A stretch of 64,000 nt of DNA, taken from NCBI RefSeq assembly GCF_900142215.1, contig NZ_FRAC01000023.1:1-64000 (forward strand), in the 5' to 3' direction. The position numbers were made by a program, and so were the translations under genes. The DNA comes from Anaerocolumna jejuensis DSM 15929. GTDB taxonomy: Bacteria; Bacillota; Clostridia; Lachnospirales; Lachnospiraceae. How positions within the stretch are numbered: the stretch's first letter is position 1; each line of letters starts with the position of its first letter. Shown here one piece after another: positions 37,588 to 47,323 of the stretch. The notes below the pieces were generated by a model. It had not been told where the DNA came from. It ran no database searches and saw only the letters and a list, made by a program, of their open reading frames with translations.

Positions 37588-38325
37588 TCAAAATTTTCTT
37601 GTATAAAGAAAGGCACGTCCCTTCTTTCCTGTCTGTTCAATGACATCCATTTGAAGCAGCACCTTAAGGGCAGAATGGAGTGCAATGCCGCCAAGACCGG
37701 TGGCTTTTGCAAATTCTTTAGCAACGAAGGAAGTATTTAAGCCGTCCGGCAGCAGCAGCCCATAATCAGAGGGCTTTTTAAGAAATAATTCTCTGTGAAG
37801 GCTTATGGGTATGCGGTCTGCTTTTTCCGCACCTTTTTTCTTATCCTTACTCCAGCCGTTTAAGAATTTATATTCTTCCAGGTCTATAAATAATATATGA
37901 ATGGTCAGCCTGGGGTCGGACAGGTAATCTTTGATTTTATATAACTCAGGAAGGATTTGAGAAGCTCTTCCGGTCTTCGGGGATTTCCTTTTCGGGCTGA
38001 TTTCTCCGGATTCCTTATCCACCCATAGGAGCCATTTGGTATGGGCAATGGGATAAGCAATGGTAACGGGGCGTTCCTCTAAGAACAGGGGAAGCTTATT
38101 TCTAAGCCTGTCAAAGTTCTGTGTCTGGATTTCTATAATTCTTTCCGGTGTTACGATATCTGCATAATATTTTTTAAACTTGATTTCATGGTTCAGCTGA
38201 TCCGGTGCCAGGTAATTTTTTAGTACCGCATGTATGGTCTTTTCACCAAGGGTGCCGATTCCGCTTTCTATTCTGGGACGGTTGATGACCGTGTCAATGG
38301 CTTGCTGAAACAAAAGGGTGTCCAT
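37588..38325 (-). CDS. Hypothetical protein, nuclease-like N-terminus plus winged helix
   Basis: A 245-aa protein not assigned to a named family here. The N-terminal part contains KYYADIVTPERIIEIQTQNF, an Asp then Glu-x-Gln spacing seen in PD-(D/E)xK-type nuclease folds; the family link is inference. The middle is basic (SPKRKSPKTGRAS). The C-terminal about 60 residues look like a winged helix (FVAKEFAKATGLGGIALHSA). GAGGAGG lies 6 nt before the ATG. Related proteins are, to my knowledge, common single genes in Firmicutes. A 55-aa ORF resembling its tail follows 33 bp downstream. Confidence 0.7.
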   Translation of the reverse strand: MDTLLFQQAIDTVINRPRIESGIGTLGEKTIHAVLKNYLAPDQLNHEIKFKKYYADIVTPERIIEIQTQNFDRLRNKLPLFLEERPVTIAYPIAHTKWLLWVDKESGEISPKRKSPKTGRASQILPELYKIKDYLSDPRLTIHILFIDLEEYKFLNGWSKDKKKGAEKADRIPISLHRELFLKKPSDYGLLLPDGLNTSFVAKEFAKATGLGGIALHSALKVLLQMDVIEQTGKKGRAFLYTRKF

Positions 38326-38412
38326 AGCGGCCTCCTCTTTCGGGTATTTTTTCTGTTTTTTATTACCTTAAGGATAAAACAGCGGCGTAGATAGGTCAAG
38401 AGTAAATCTGCC

Positions 38413-38441
38413 TTGTTTCTTAATCTTAAGTGGTCTATAAT
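38413..38441 (+). promoter_or_regulatory. Promoter of the M18 aminopeptidase gene
   Basis: TTGTTT (38413-38418), 17 bp, TATAAT (38436-38441), with the start codon 47 bp downstream. Confidence 0.65.
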
Positions 38442-38487
38442 AATGGAAAGGCTATAGTTAAAGATAATTTTACCAGGAGGAATATAA

Positions 38488-39783
38488 ATGAAAGCGAAAG
38501 AAAGTGCGAAAGAGCTTCTGTCCTTTATAAAGGAAGCTACTTCACCCTATCATGTTGTAGAGGAAGGAATAAAGTATCTGAAGAAGGAGGGCTTTGAGGA
38601 GCTTGATTTAAAGAATAACTGGAAGCTGGAAAAGGGAAAGGGCTATTACATAAAGCCTTACGGAACCTCCCTCTTTTCTTTTACAATAGGAAACAACTGG
38701 AAGGAAGGACAGAATTTTCGTATAGCGGCAGCACATACGGATCATCCGGGATTTCGTGTGAAGCCCAATGCGGATATAAAAAGCGGTGCCTATAGAAAAT
38801 TAAACACAGAGGTATACGGAGGCCCTATCTTAAATACCTGGATGGACCGTCCCCTCTCCCTGGCCGGCAGGGTCGCCTTAAGAAGTGATGACCCCTTCCA
38901 CCCGGAAATGAGGATTATAGATATGAAAAAGCCCATCCTCATCATACCAAACCTTGCAATCCATATAAATAAAGAAGTGAATAAGGGAGTTGAGTTAAAC
39001 AGGCAGGTTGATACACTTCCCCTGTTTTCTATGTTAGAGGAGGATATTTCCGACGAAAAGTTCTTTTTAAGCTTTCTTGCAAAGGAATTGGGAGTGGAGA
39101 AGGACAGAATCCTTGATTATGACATGTATATCTATAACTGCGAAGAGGGCGGCTTTGTCGGTCTGAAGGAGGATTTCGTATCCTGCCCAAGGCTAGATAA
39201 CCTTACTTCTGTATGGTCCTTATTAAAGGGAATTACGGAAGGAAAGAGAAAAGAGGGCATCAACCTGATTGCTCTTTACGACAATGAGGAAATCGGAAGC
39301 AAGACAAAGCAGGGTGCGGATTCTGCCCTCCTGAACCTTTTACTGGAAAAGATCATGAGAGGGCTGAAGCTTTCGGAAGACAGCCTGTATTCACAGATTA
39401 CGGACAGCTTCCTGCTTTCGGTAGACGTAGCTCATGGAGTACATCCCAATCATCCGGAGAAATATGACCCAACTAATTATACGGCTCTAAATGAAGGCAT
39501 TGTATTTAAAATAGACAGCAATCAAAGATATACCTTTGATACGGAGGCCATTGCCATAGTACAGCAGCTGTGCGAGGCAGGAAAGGTTAAATACCAGAAG
39601 TTCGTCAACCGCTCGGATATGCCCGGGGGCGGAACCTTAGGACCTATTATATCCTCCTGGCTTCCTGTGAAGACGGTGGATATTGGAATTCCCTTACTGG
39701 CAATGCATTCCTCCAGAGAATTAATGGGTACAAAAGATCAGGCATATCTGGATAAATTAATGGTAACATTTTTTAGCCTGTAA
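38488..39783 (+). CDS. M18-family aminopeptidase
   Basis: A 431-aa cytoplasmic zinc aminopeptidase of the aspartyl/aminopeptidase I family, releasing N-terminal residues from peptides. Metal-site motifs are AAHTDHPGFRV (H83), DNEEIGS with the catalytic Glu pair, and SVDVAHGVHPNHPEKYD. GGPILNTWMDRPLSLAGRV and the C-terminal SRELMGTKD are family hallmarks. Length matches the family. AGGAGG is 6 nt from the ATG. It is a single gene with its own promoter. Confidence 0.95.
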   Translation: MKAKESAKELLSFIKEATSPYHVVEEGIKYLKKEGFEELDLKNNWKLEKGKGYYIKPYGTSLFSFTIGNNWKEGQNFRIAAAHTDHPGFRVKPNADIKSGAYRKLNTEVYGGPILNTWMDRPLSLAGRVALRSDDPFHPEMRIIDMKKPILIIPNLAIHINKEVNKGVELNRQVDTLPLFSMLEEDISDEKFFLSFLAKELGVEKDRILDYDMYIYNCEEGGFVGLKEDFVSCPRLDNLTSVWSLLKGITEGKRKEGINLIALYDNEEIGSKTKQGADSALLNLLLEKIMRGLKLSEDSLYSQITDSFLLSVDVAHGVHPNHPEKYDPTNYTALNEGIVFKIDSNQRYTFDTEAIAIVQQLCEAGKVKYQKFVNRSDMPGGGTLGPIISSWLPVKTVDIGIPLLAMHSSRELMGTKDQAYLDKLMVTFFSL

Positions 39784-39832
39784 TGCATTTGTTGTGAAAA
39801 TAGCCAACAGAACTAATATAATAAACAATATA

Positions 39833-39861
39833 TTGACAAAACGCACAAAAAGAGTTATACT
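39833..39861 (+). promoter_or_regulatory. Strong promoter of a noncoding RNA
   Basis: A perfect TTGACA (39833-39838), 17 bp, TATACT (39856-39861). No start codon with a ribosome binding site follows before an intrinsic terminator. Confidence 0.8.
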
Positions 39862-39867
39862 TAGCTA

Positions 39868-40012
39868 AGTCAATACGAGAAGGTATTGTACTAGAGGTTG
39901 GAAGCGCGTTGGGGAACGTGAGAGGGCAAAGGCTATAATAAAGTAAGGCTGAATGGATACGTGTATTGGAAGTCAAAGATACAGGTTCATTTGGTCTTAC
40001 TTTATTTTTATT
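39868..40012 (+). ncRNA. Structured small RNA of about 145 nt, unassigned
   Basis: It lies between a near-consensus promoter and an intrinsic terminator, with no ORF. Visible elements are a hairpin CAATAC/GTATTG (39871-39888), a hairpin CGTT-GGGG-AACG (39907-39918), and a terminator whose perfect 11-bp outer stem AATAAAGTAAG (39937-39947) / CTTACTTTATT (39996-40006) encloses further short stems GAATG/CATTT and TGTAT/ATACA, then a T-rich tail. The purine-rich segment between the hairpins (GAGGTTGGAAG, GAGAGGGCAAAGG) looks like a conserved core. I could not match it to 5S, 6S, SRP RNA, RNase P RNA, tmRNA, a T-box or a common riboswitch. It may be a free-standing small RNA or a leader terminated before the flagellin unit. 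Confidence 0.65.
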
Positions 40013-40297
40013 TAAGTTAATCTAAGCTCAATCTATGTAATTTTATACCCCAGGTATATATTTTATATGTATGGTATTCTGACACCCGAATCAATATTTA
40101 ACACCCTGTAAAACCCCATGTTTCATGCAGTTCTCATATATATTATCCAGGTGCTTCCAGTCTGATTTTTTATCTTTTAAAGGAATCCCTTAAGAAAAGT
40201 CCCATCCTGTCCGAAATATAATAAAATGAAAAATGTGGCAAACCAGCGTTACAGATAAAGTTTTACAGCAACAGAAGCTGCAAAACAGGAGGAAGAA
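40013..40297. promoter_or_regulatory. Sigma-28 type promoter region before the DUF6240-flagellin unit
   Basis: A TAAG (40191-40194), 16 bp, CCGAAATA (40211-40218) resembles the flagellar sigma factor pattern TAAA-N15-CCGATAT. It lies about 80 bp before the start codon of the large flagellar gene. No other element was recognised in the rest of this stretch. Confidence 0.5.
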
Positions 40298-43200
40298 ATG
40301 AGCATCAATACAATTTCAGACCAAAATACTTCCAAGGCGGTAACAGGCCCGGATTCTTTTACACAGCTTCAGGATAAGAAAACGGAAGGGACAAAAGAAG
40401 CAAAGAAAACAACAAAAGGACAGGGGAGTTCTTCTGCCGTTTCGAAAACTGCCTCTGCCGGAGCTGTTTATACCGAAGGGGATGATAAAACCCTTCAGAA
40501 CAACGTCGAGGATATGGGAAAAGAGGTATCGAAAGAGGATACCGTATATAAAAAGGAAACACAGGCCTCGGATAAGGATTCTGCAAAATCCCCAGAGCAG
40601 ATGACAGAAGACGATTACAGGAAGCTGGAAGAGGAAGGCATGTCCTTTGAGAAATTTGAGTTGGAACGTCTGGATAGAATGCTGGCAAGAATAAAGACCC
40701 AGAGAGATATGGAAAGAGAGAGCGTGTCAGACCAGAAAACAAAGCTTGTGGAAGAGACAGAAGCAGAGCAGAGTATGGCCCTTAATTATTCCCAGAACAA
40801 GGAGCTTATTGACAGGCTGAAGGCTTCCAACATACCGGTAACAAAAGAAAATGTGATAAGAATATCCGATGCTGAGGAAAAGGCGGATACAGTACTTTCA
40901 ATGTCCGACCAGGCCAAGTATTATCTGATTAAAAACAGAATGGAGCCAACGCTGGACAATATATACAAAGCCAGCTACAGTGCCTCAAAGGCTAAAGCGG
41001 ACACCGTGAATGAAAGCCAGTGGGAGAGCGTTAAACCCCAGGCAGAAAAGATTATCCAGGATGCGGGCTTTCCTGTGAACGAGGATACGTTAAACAGTGC
41101 AAAATGGCTCTTTGGACATAATCTTGGAATCACGGAAAACAATCTTTGGGCAAGCTGGGATTTAAACAGGATGAAATCGGACCTGACAAAAGAGGATATT
41201 ACGGATAAGATAACTGCCTCTCTTGCCCAGGGGGATACAAAGTCTCCTTCCCTTAGCTTTTTAGCACAGGGACAGACGGAGCAGGCAATAAAAAATATTG
41301 ATAATATCAGCGATGCGGCCATAGAGACGGCTGTTTTGAAGCGTAACGATAAGGAAATAGAAGAACTATCCATTAGAGATTTGTATAAAGAGCAAAAGCA
41401 GCTGGAAGAGGGCAGTACCGCCGGCAAAGCAGCCGGACCAGCAGCCAGTGCTTCTGCAAACAGTTCTTCCGCAAGAGCAGCAGTTGAAGCCGGAGCAAAT
41501 GCTGTGGCTGATGCCTCAGGCAACGCTGCCCGTTCTGATGGTACGGATAATGGGTTTGATATAAAGACAGTAACAGTGAGAAGAAGACTTGAAGAAATTC
41601 GATTGAAGATGACCACTGAAGCAGGTGCGGAGCTGTCTAAGAGAGGATTTCACATAGAGACGGATTCTTTACAAAAAATAGTAGAGGGTCTGAAGGAAGT
41701 GGAAGACAGGTATTACCGGGGCCTTTTAAAGGAAGGCAACGTCAGTGAAAGCAATGAAAATGTCGAGGCAGTAAAGGCAAGCCTCCAAAGAATGGAGGAA
41801 TTAAAGAGTGCTCCGGCAGCCCTCTTAGGAAGCACACTGCATACCTGGCAGCAGGAAACAGCAGATACCCTTGCAACAACAGGGAATGATTATAAAAGAA
41901 ATGCTGCCTCTCAGAGCTATGAGACCCTTATGACAAAGCCAAGGAGTGATATGGGAGACTCCATTGCAAAGGCCTTCACGAATTCCGATGGACTTTTAAG
42001 TGAGGTGGGCCTGGAAGCTACAGAAGCGAATAAAAGGGCTCTTCGTATCCTGGGCTATAATAATATGCCCGTAACTGCCGAAAATATAGACCTGGTAAAG
42101 CTTCATGATGCCCAGGTCAACAATGTAATGAAGAGTCTCCATCCTTCAGTTGCGGTGGAATTTATCCGCAAGGGAATCAATCCTGTGGATATGCCCATAG
42201 AAGAGCTGAATGACCAGATAAATACCATGAAGGAAGAAATGGGAATCAGCGGCGAGGAACGTTTTAGCAAGTTCCTGTGGAAGCTCGAAAAGAATAATGG
42301 AATCAGTGAGGAAGAGAAGAAATCCTTTATCGGCATTTACAGACTTATGAATACAGTGGAAAAATCCGACGGTGCGGCACTTGGTGCGGTGATAAAGGCT
42401 GACCAGGACCTTACGCTTAAGAACCTGTTAACGGCGGTAAGAACAAAGAACAGCGGCGGAATAGAAGCTGACATCGATGATGACTTCGGCACCCTTACAC
42501 AATACAATACCAGGAATGAATCCATAACAGAGCAGATAAATACCGCTTATACAAAGAACAGCGGAACAAAGGCAGCCTATGGGAAAGAACTGCTGAGGGA
42601 ATTAAGGGAAAATCTCTCCCCGGAAGGACTTAAGAATATAGGGGATCCCGGGACCATAGAAAATATGCCTTTAGAGCAGCTTTTGGAAAAAGTGGCTGAA
42701 CAGAAGGAAGACACGGACAATTCCTATTACAGTGAAAAATTAAAGGAAATAAAAGAAGCTGTCGGAAGCGGAAAGGAAGCGGAAAATCTGCTGAAAGCGG
42801 GAGAGGTTCCGGTTACCTTGACAAATCTATTATCCGCCAGTGACTTTTTACAAAAGGGTAACACCGTCTTTCATAAATTAAATAACCTGCTAAAGAGAAG
42901 GGAAAATCCTTCGGAGCTGGCTGCAGGAAAGAACATAGAGAAAGAGGATGGTACCGATAACAGCGGCAATGTGGCAGAGGACAGGGAGCTTCAGGGCAGT
43001 GATGAATTAAAAGGAGCAGAGAATACGGATGCTTTCTTGCAGGAATTTTCGGATAAGCTGATTGGCAGTCTTGAGGATTCACAGAAGGTCATGGAAGCCT
43101 ATACCGATATGGAAAACAATGTTCTTGAATTGTTAAAAGGCTATTACGATAAGGGTAATTTAACCTCAAAGGATATTGGAGAATTAAAGCGAATCAGCAA

Positions 43201-43651
43201 CGGCATGCAGTTTATAAGCCGGATGGCTTCCAAGGAGAATTACCAGATACCTCTTATGACTGCGGAAGGTATAACCAGTGTAAATGTGACGCTTTTAAAG
43301 AACACAGGAGATACGGGAAAGCTGGCAGTAAGCATCCCCTCTGATAAGCTTGGACAGCTGGAACTGAGCCTGTCGGTCAAGAATAATGAGGTAAGTGCCT
43401 TTATTGCCTGTGAAAACAGATCCGGACTTGATGCTGTTCAGAATAATGACGCAGAACTGAGGGAAGCTTTTGCTAGCCAGGATACAAAAATCAGGCAAAT
43501 CAATTATGGAATAGGTAATTCTTTTAACGAAAACGGCCGATATAACAATTACAAGCCAAAAGATGAGGTAGAAGCAGCCGATACAAAGACTCTGCTAAAA
43601 CTTGCGAAGACATTTATTTTACAGATAAAAAATATAGAAAATGAATACTAA
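40298..43651 (+). CDS. DUF6240-like flagellar protein with FliK-like C-terminus
   Basis: A 1117-aa protein encoded directly before flagellin. The N-terminal about 110 residues are Ser/Thr/Lys-rich and disordered. The body contains several copies of a helical module with PVTKENV/PVNEDTL/PVTAENI/PVTLTNL motifs (near residues 180, 265, 590 and 840). An Ala-rich linker lies near 380-410. The C-terminal domain (about 975-1060: [20 protein letters not shown]) has the look of the FliK hook-length control C-terminal domain. Known family members (DUF6240) sit in flagellar loci of Lachnospiraceae. AGGAGG precedes the ATG, and it ends 17 bp before hag. A hook-length, secretion-ruler or chaperone role is inference. 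Confidence 0.75.
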   Translation: MSINTISDQNTSKAVTGPDSFTQLQDKKTEGTKEAKKTTKGQGSSSAVSKTASAGAVYTEGDDKTLQNNVEDMGKEVSKEDTVYKKETQASDKDSAKSPEQMTEDDYRKLEEEGMSFEKFELERLDRMLARIKTQRDMERESVSDQKTKLVEETEAEQSMALNYSQNKELIDRLKASNIPVTKENVIRISDAEEKADTVLSMSDQAKYYLIKNRMEPTLDNIYKASYSASKAKADTVNESQWESVKPQAEKIIQDAGFPVNEDTLNSAKWLFGHNLGITENNLWASWDLNRMKSDLTKEDITDKITASLAQGDTKSPSLSFLAQGQTEQAIKNIDNISDAAIETAVLKRNDKEIEELSIRDLYKEQKQLEEGSTAGKAAGPAASASANSSSARAAVEAGANAVADASGNAARSDGTDNGFDIKTVTVRRRLEEIRLKMTTEAGAELSKRGFHIETDSLQKIVEGLKEVEDRYYRGLLKEGNVSESNENVEAVKASLQRMEELKSAPAALLGSTLHTWQQETADTLATTGNDYKRNAASQSYETLMTKPRSDMGDSIAKAFTNSDGLLSEVGLEATEANKRALRILGYNNMPVTAENIDLVKLHDAQVNNVMKSLHPSVAVEFIRKGINPVDMPIEELNDQINTMKEEMGISGEERFSKFLWKLEKNNGISEEEKKSFIGIYRLMNTVEKSDGAALGAVIKADQDLTLKNLLTAVRTKNSGGIEADIDDDFGTLTQYNTRNESITEQINTAYTKNSGTKAAYGKELLRELRENLSPEGLKNIGDPGTIENMPLEQLLEKVAEQKEDTDNSYYSEKLKEIKEAVGSGKEAENLLKAGEVPVTLTNLLSASDFLQKGNTVFHKLNNLLKRRENPSELAAGKNIEKEDGTDNSGNVAEDRELQGSDELKGAENTDAFLQEFSDKLIGSLEDSQKVMEAYTDMENNVLELLKGYYDKGNLTSKDIGELKRISNGMQFISRMASKENYQIPLMTAEGITSVNVTLLKNTGDTGKLAVSIPSDKLGQLELSLSVKNNEVSAFIACENRSGLDAVQNNDAELREAFASQDTKIRQINYGIGNSFNENGRYNNYKPKDEVEAADTKTLLKLAKTFILQIKNIENEY
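43516..43543 (+). promoter_or_regulatory. Candidate sigma-28 promoter of flagellin inside the upstream gene
   Basis: GCCGATAT (43536-43543) is identical to the Bacillus SigD -10 consensus, with TAAT (43516-43519) 16 bp upstream as a near match to TAAA. It lies within the last 40 codons of the 1117-aa gene, about 125 bp before the flagellin start, and would let flagellin be made in excess. Confidence 0.5.
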
Positions 43652-43668
43652 GGGAAAAGGAGAAACGA

Positions 43669-45129
43669 ATGAGAATCAATCATAATATTTCAGCATTAAA
43701 GGCAAATAACCATTTAGTAAGGACAAATAAAAATCTCGATAAAAGCTTGGAAAAGCTTTCTTCCGGATACCGTATCAATAAGGCAGCTGATGACGCAGCC
43801 GGGCTTGCCATCTCCCAGAAAATGAAAACTCAGATTGCCGGCCTTGACCAGGCTTCCAGAAATGCTTCCGATGGTATATCCATTATTCAGACAGCAGAAG
43901 GTGCCTTGAACGAAGTAAATGCCATGTTAGCAAGAATGAGAGAACTATCCGTACAGGCATCCAACGGTACAAATAAAATTGAAGACAGAAAATCCATACA
44001 GGCGGAAATTGACCAGTTAAAACAGGAAATCCAGAGAATTTCCGATACAACGGAATTCAATAAAAAGACCCTCTTAGACGGAAGTATTGACAGACAGTCT
44101 TTTACGAATAATCCCAATGTTCAATTGATTTCCGTATCCGATACGGTTCCAAGTAAATACTACAAAATTCAAATTGCCACACCTGCCAGTAAGGCAACTA
44201 TAAATACCGGATCCACACCTGCTACAACAGGAACAGTAGATACTTCCTTTTACAGCCCGTCTTCACCGACCACAAAGACCCCTGAAGGTAAGATTAATAT
44301 CAACGGGAATGAGATTGAAATAAAAAGCACTGATTCGTTAGATGATGTATACCAAAAAATCCGCGATGTTTGTGATTCGGCAAATATTGATTGTACCAAA
44401 GTCAGTAATGCTCCTGCCGCAGGTCAACACCTGGAATTTACTACAAAAGAATACGGTTCTGACAAGTACATTAGTATTAATTGCGACAATCCGGCATTGG
44501 CGACGGCACTGGGATTAGGTTCAGTTGCCACAGGTACAAAGTACATCGGAACGGATGCTGTAGTGACATCGCCGTTAACAAGTGTGACGGATTCCGGTTT
44601 TTCATCTACAGCAACAGCCTCCGTAAAAGGAAATCTGGTGACCGTATCGGATTCCAATGGATTTGAAATGATATTTGATACACAAAAAGTAACAGGCAGC
44701 AATGTAACGGTTACTGCCACTGTTCTTAATTCCGGTCCTATGAAACTGCAAATCGGTGCCAATGAAAACCAGACAATGGAAGTAAGACTTCCCAAGGTAA
44801 ATCCTGAAACTCTTGGCATCAGCCTGGTAAATATCTGTACCCAGGAGGGAGCGGAAGCAGCTATCAGTACTTTTGAGGATGCCAACAATATGGTTACTGG
44901 CATCCGTGCCAAGCTCGGAGCCTATCAGAACCGTTTGGAGCACTCCATATCCAATCTGGATACTACCTCAGAGAATATGACAGAAGCCCTTTCCCGCATC
45001 GAGGATGTGGATATGGCCAAGGAAATGGCAACCTATACCCAGCTGAATGTACTTGCACAGGCGGGAACTTCCATGCTTGCCCAGGCAAATCAAAGACCTC
45101 AGACAGTATTAACACTTCTGCAGAGCTGA
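43669..45129 (+). CDS. hag: Flagellin
   Basis: A 486-aa filament subunit secreted through the flagellar export apparatus. The conserved N-terminal D0/D1 ([53 protein letters not shown]) and C-terminal D1/D0 ([19 protein letters not shown], ending [13 protein letters not shown]) flank a variable surface domain at about residues 145-390 rich in Thr/Ser. The C-terminal domain is the binding site for FliS, encoded next. AAAGGAG precedes the ATG. It is downstream of the DUF6240-like gene, with a possible private sigma-28 promoter. Confidence 0.97.
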   Translation: MRINHNISALKANNHLVRTNKNLDKSLEKLSSGYRINKAADDAAGLAISQKMKTQIAGLDQASRNASDGISIIQTAEGALNEVNAMLARMRELSVQASNGTNKIEDRKSIQAEIDQLKQEIQRISDTTEFNKKTLLDGSIDRQSFTNNPNVQLISVSDTVPSKYYKIQIATPASKATINTGSTPATTGTVDTSFYSPSSPTTKTPEGKININGNEIEIKSTDSLDDVYQKIRDVCDSANIDCTKVSNAPAAGQHLEFTTKEYGSDKYISINCDNPALATALGLGSVATGTKYIGTDAVVTSPLTSVTDSGFSSTATASVKGNLVTVSDSNGFEMIFDTQKVTGSNVTVTATVLNSGPMKLQIGANENQTMEVRLPKVNPETLGISLVNICTQEGAEAAISTFEDANNMVTGIRAKLGAYQNRLEHSISNLDTTSENMTEALSRIEDVDMAKEMATYTQLNVLAQAGTSMLAQANQRPQTVLTLLQS

Positions 45130-45142
45130 TAGAATTTAAGAT

Positions 45143-45179
45143 AGCAGAGCGTGATTTCCAGGAGAAATTGTGCTCTGCT
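45143..45179 (+). other. Intercistronic hairpin between flagellin and fliS
   Basis: AGCAGAGC (45143-45150) pairs with GCTCTGCT (45172-45179). No T run follows, so it is more likely a 3' stabiliser of the abundant flagellin message, or a partial terminator, than a full stop. Confidence 0.5.
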
Positions 45180-45207
45180 GTTCTGATAGATAAGGAGATA
45201 ATGGAGA

Positions 45208-45687
45208 ATGGAGAAAGATTTGGCGAAAACCTTTGCCGCCAGAATTACGCAGGCTTCCAAGACAGAACTGGTGGTTATTATGTATGAGGTATTATTAACG
45301 GATATTACAGCAGCCAGAGAATACTTTCGCAAGGGCGATGACGAAAAAGCCTTGTATGATATAAAACATGGGCAAAAGTTCTTAAATGAGCTTATGGGTT
45401 CCCTTGATTTTCAGTATGAGATATCTTTAAATCTGATGAGTCTTTATATTTTTGTCAATAAGCTTTTGACGGACGCCTACTATGGTAAAGATGTAAAAGC
45501 TCTTGATGACGCAGAGGAAGTATTAAGAACTCTGATGGATGGCTTTTCCAAGATTGCCCCCCAGGATAAATCGGGGCCCGTTATGGCTAATACGGGGCAG
45601 ATATATGCCGGCCTGACCTATGGAAGAGGCACCCTGAATGAGACCTATGTGGATCCTAACCAGGCAAACAGGGGATTTATGGCATAG
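45208..45687 (+). CDS. fliS: Flagellin chaperone FliS
   Basis: A 159-aa all-helical export chaperone that binds the flagellin C-terminus in the cytoplasm and prevents premature polymerisation. The ITQASKTELVVIMYEVLLTD block and FLNELMGSLDFQYEISLNLMSLYIF (read in two pieces around residues 50-80) are FliS hallmarks. The length is slightly above the usual 125-135, owing to a C-terminal extension after residue 125. It lies 78 bp after hag with GGAG upstream. The operon ends at the strong terminator 130 bp downstream. Confidence 0.94.
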   Translation: MEKDLAKTFAARITQASKTELVVIMYEVLLTDITAAREYFRKGDDEKALYDIKHGQKFLNELMGSLDFQYEISLNLMSLYIFVNKLLTDAYYGKDVKALDDAEEVLRTLMDGFSKIAPQDKSGPVMANTGQIYAGLTYGRGTLNETYVDPNQANRGFMA

Positions 45688-45811
45688 CTGTAAAGTAGAT
45701 GAGTATTCCCGAAGACCGGAGAGGATGACACCTGATTAAGGAGATCAAGTAGAGCAATATTCTTTTATTTTAGAAGATTAATTGAAATAAATATATAAGG
45801 ACAGATAACTT

Positions 45812-45868
45812 AAAGTGCACCAGCAAATGTTAGATATTAACGGCTAACATTTGCTGGTGCACTTTTTT
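45812..45868 (+). terminator. Intrinsic terminator of the flagellin operon
   Basis: A perfect inverted repeat of more than 20 bp: AAGTGCACCAGCAAATG with its complement CATTTGCTGGTGCACTT, extended inward by TTAG/CTAA, then TTTTTT. It is one of the strongest hairpins in the window, suited to an abundant transcript. Confidence 0.92.
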
Positions 45869-45894
45869 CATAGTATCTAAAAATTGATGATATT

Positions 45895-46893
45895 TTATTT
45901 GATTTTACAGGGAGCGGTGGACTGGCGTTTAATAAATTTCGCTCTTTGAAGGAGCTTGCTTATTGACACATTGTGGATTAAACCGTCCAACAGCAAAAAG
46001 GCACTTTTCCCAAGATCAATACGGTCCTGTCTTATGGTGGTAAGGGGCGGAGAAAGCTGTGCTGCAATCGGTAGGTCATCAAAGCCTATGACGCTGATAT
46101 CATCCGGAACCGTTAACCCGTGCTTTTTAACCTCTGCAATAACACCGGAAGCTATTAAGTCGCTGGCACAGATGATGGCTGTGGCTCCGCTCTTTAGAAA
46201 GGAGGGCACATGATATTTGGCGCAGTCCGGTACATAGTAACCAAATTCTATGAGATTTTCATCCAGGGAAAGGCCATGCTTTTTCATACTGTTTACATAA
46301 GCGCTGTAACGCTGGTCGGATACCATGGAATTCTTGGAACCGTTAAGAAATGCAATTTTCTTATGGCCAAGCTCCTTTAAGTGGTCAACTGCCAGGTCAA
46401 TACCTTCATCACTGTCCGTACCTACATATCCCACATGGTTATTTCTCTCTATGTAATTGTCCAGAAGCACCGAAGGGACAGTAGTCTTATTCAGCTGCAT
46501 TACCCAGTCGTCATGTAAGGTAAAGCCCAGAAAAAAAGCACCGCTGTAGCCGTTTTTCAGCATGTAGGTATCATATTTTTCCTCTGTCTGGAGAGTCAGG
46601 CTGGAGGGGACAACAGTAACCTCCCAGTGACGTCTGGCGGCAGATAATTTAAAGCCTACGATAATATCATAACCGAACTGGTCGATGTTTTCGTAGTCCA
46701 TATTTTCGATAAATATACATACCTTACGAGTGGTGGTGGTTCTCATTTTCTTAGATGCATAACCCATCTCAACAGCGGTATCTAATACAAGCTGACGCAT
46801 GTCATCGCTGATGTCGCTGGCACCATTTAACCCCTTTGAAACGGTACTGACTGCTATTCCAAGTTTATTGGCGATGTCCTTGATAGTTGCCAT
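45895..46893 (-). CDS. LacI-family transcriptional regulator (MalR-like)
   Basis: A 332-aa repressor. The N-terminal helix-turn-helix and hinge (TIKDIANKLGIAVSTVSKGL) are followed by a periplasmic-binding-protein-like sugar domain (GYDIIVGFKLSAARRHWEV, GYVGTDSDEGIDLAVDHL, DDISVIGFDDLPIAAQL). It is divergent from malQ and the maltodextrin genes, which it most likely controls in response to maltodextrin or a related sugar. Candidate operators TTTTCGAAAA lie in the shared intergenic region. GGAGAG precedes the ATG. Confidence 0.92.
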   Translation of the reverse strand: MATIKDIANKLGIAVSTVSKGLNGASDISDDMRQLVLDTAVEMGYASKKMRTTTTRKVCIFIENMDYENIDQFGYDIIVGFKLSAARRHWEVTVVPSSLTLQTEEKYDTYMLKNGYSGAFFLGFTLHDDWVMQLNKTTVPSVLLDNYIERNNHVGYVGTDSDEGIDLAVDHLKELGHKKIAFLNGSKNSMVSDQRYSAYVNSMKKHGLSLDENLIEFGYYVPDCAKYHVPSFLKSGATAIICASDLIASGVIAEVKKHGLTVPDDISVIGFDDLPIAAQLSPPLTTIRQDRIDLGKSAFLLLDGLIHNVSISKLLQRAKFIKRQSTAPCKIK

Positions 46894-47123
46894 TTATCTC
46901 TCTCCAGTTCAGTAATATTGATTACTTTATTGTACATACTAGCTACATGTATGCTGTGAATTATGCTTTTCAATAATTCGCACTAATAGCCTAAGTATAA
47001 CCCCAAAAATTGTACATTTCAATAGGCAATTGATTTTTGGGAATTATCATGTAGCTGTTCTGAATTTTTATACAAATAAAATATAACCTCATTTTTTAAG
47101 ACTATCGGTTAGACAAAAGTAAG

Positions 47124-47133
47124 TTTTCGAAAA
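47124..47133. promoter_or_regulatory. Candidate LacI-type operator, upstream copy
   Basis: TTTTCGAAAA, a perfect palindrome with the central CG typical of LacI-family operators. It is exactly 200 bp upstream of an identical copy at 47324. Confidence 0.5.
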
Positions 47134-47285
47134 TAATGGAGTAAAGAAGCAGAATTTTATATTTAATCAATGGTTTTACCTGTAAAAACAGAGTTAAAAA
47201 TAAAGATGTCAAGAAAAATTGACAAATGGAATTAGGATTATGCTTAAAAAAATATAAATATTGACCATAAATATAAAAAACGTTA

Positions 47286-47314
47286 TTGACAAAACCAGTC
47301 AGTAATGCTAATCT
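47286..47314 (+). promoter_or_regulatory. Promoter of the maltodextrin operon
   Basis: TTGACA (47286-47291), 17 bp, TAATCT (47309-47314). The operator pair begins 9 bp after the -10 box, covering the transcription start. Confidence 0.7.
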
Positions 47315-47323
47315 ATATTTAGA

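Noticed and set aside
39868..40012. T-box or common metabolite riboswitch
   Set aside because: No T-box core (AGGGTGG) and no consensus core of the purine, lysine, SAM, TPP, glycine or c-di-GMP classes could be found by eye; it also ends in its own terminator nearly 300 bp before the next gene.
40975..41616. 213-codon antisense ORF inside the DUF6240-like gene
   Set aside because: It lies fully antisense to a well-supported gene with a ribosome binding site; composition (Ser/Ala-rich) is that of a reverse-frame shadow.
44424..44912. 162-codon antisense ORF inside flagellin
   Set aside because: Shadow of the flagellin coding frame; no ribosome binding site.
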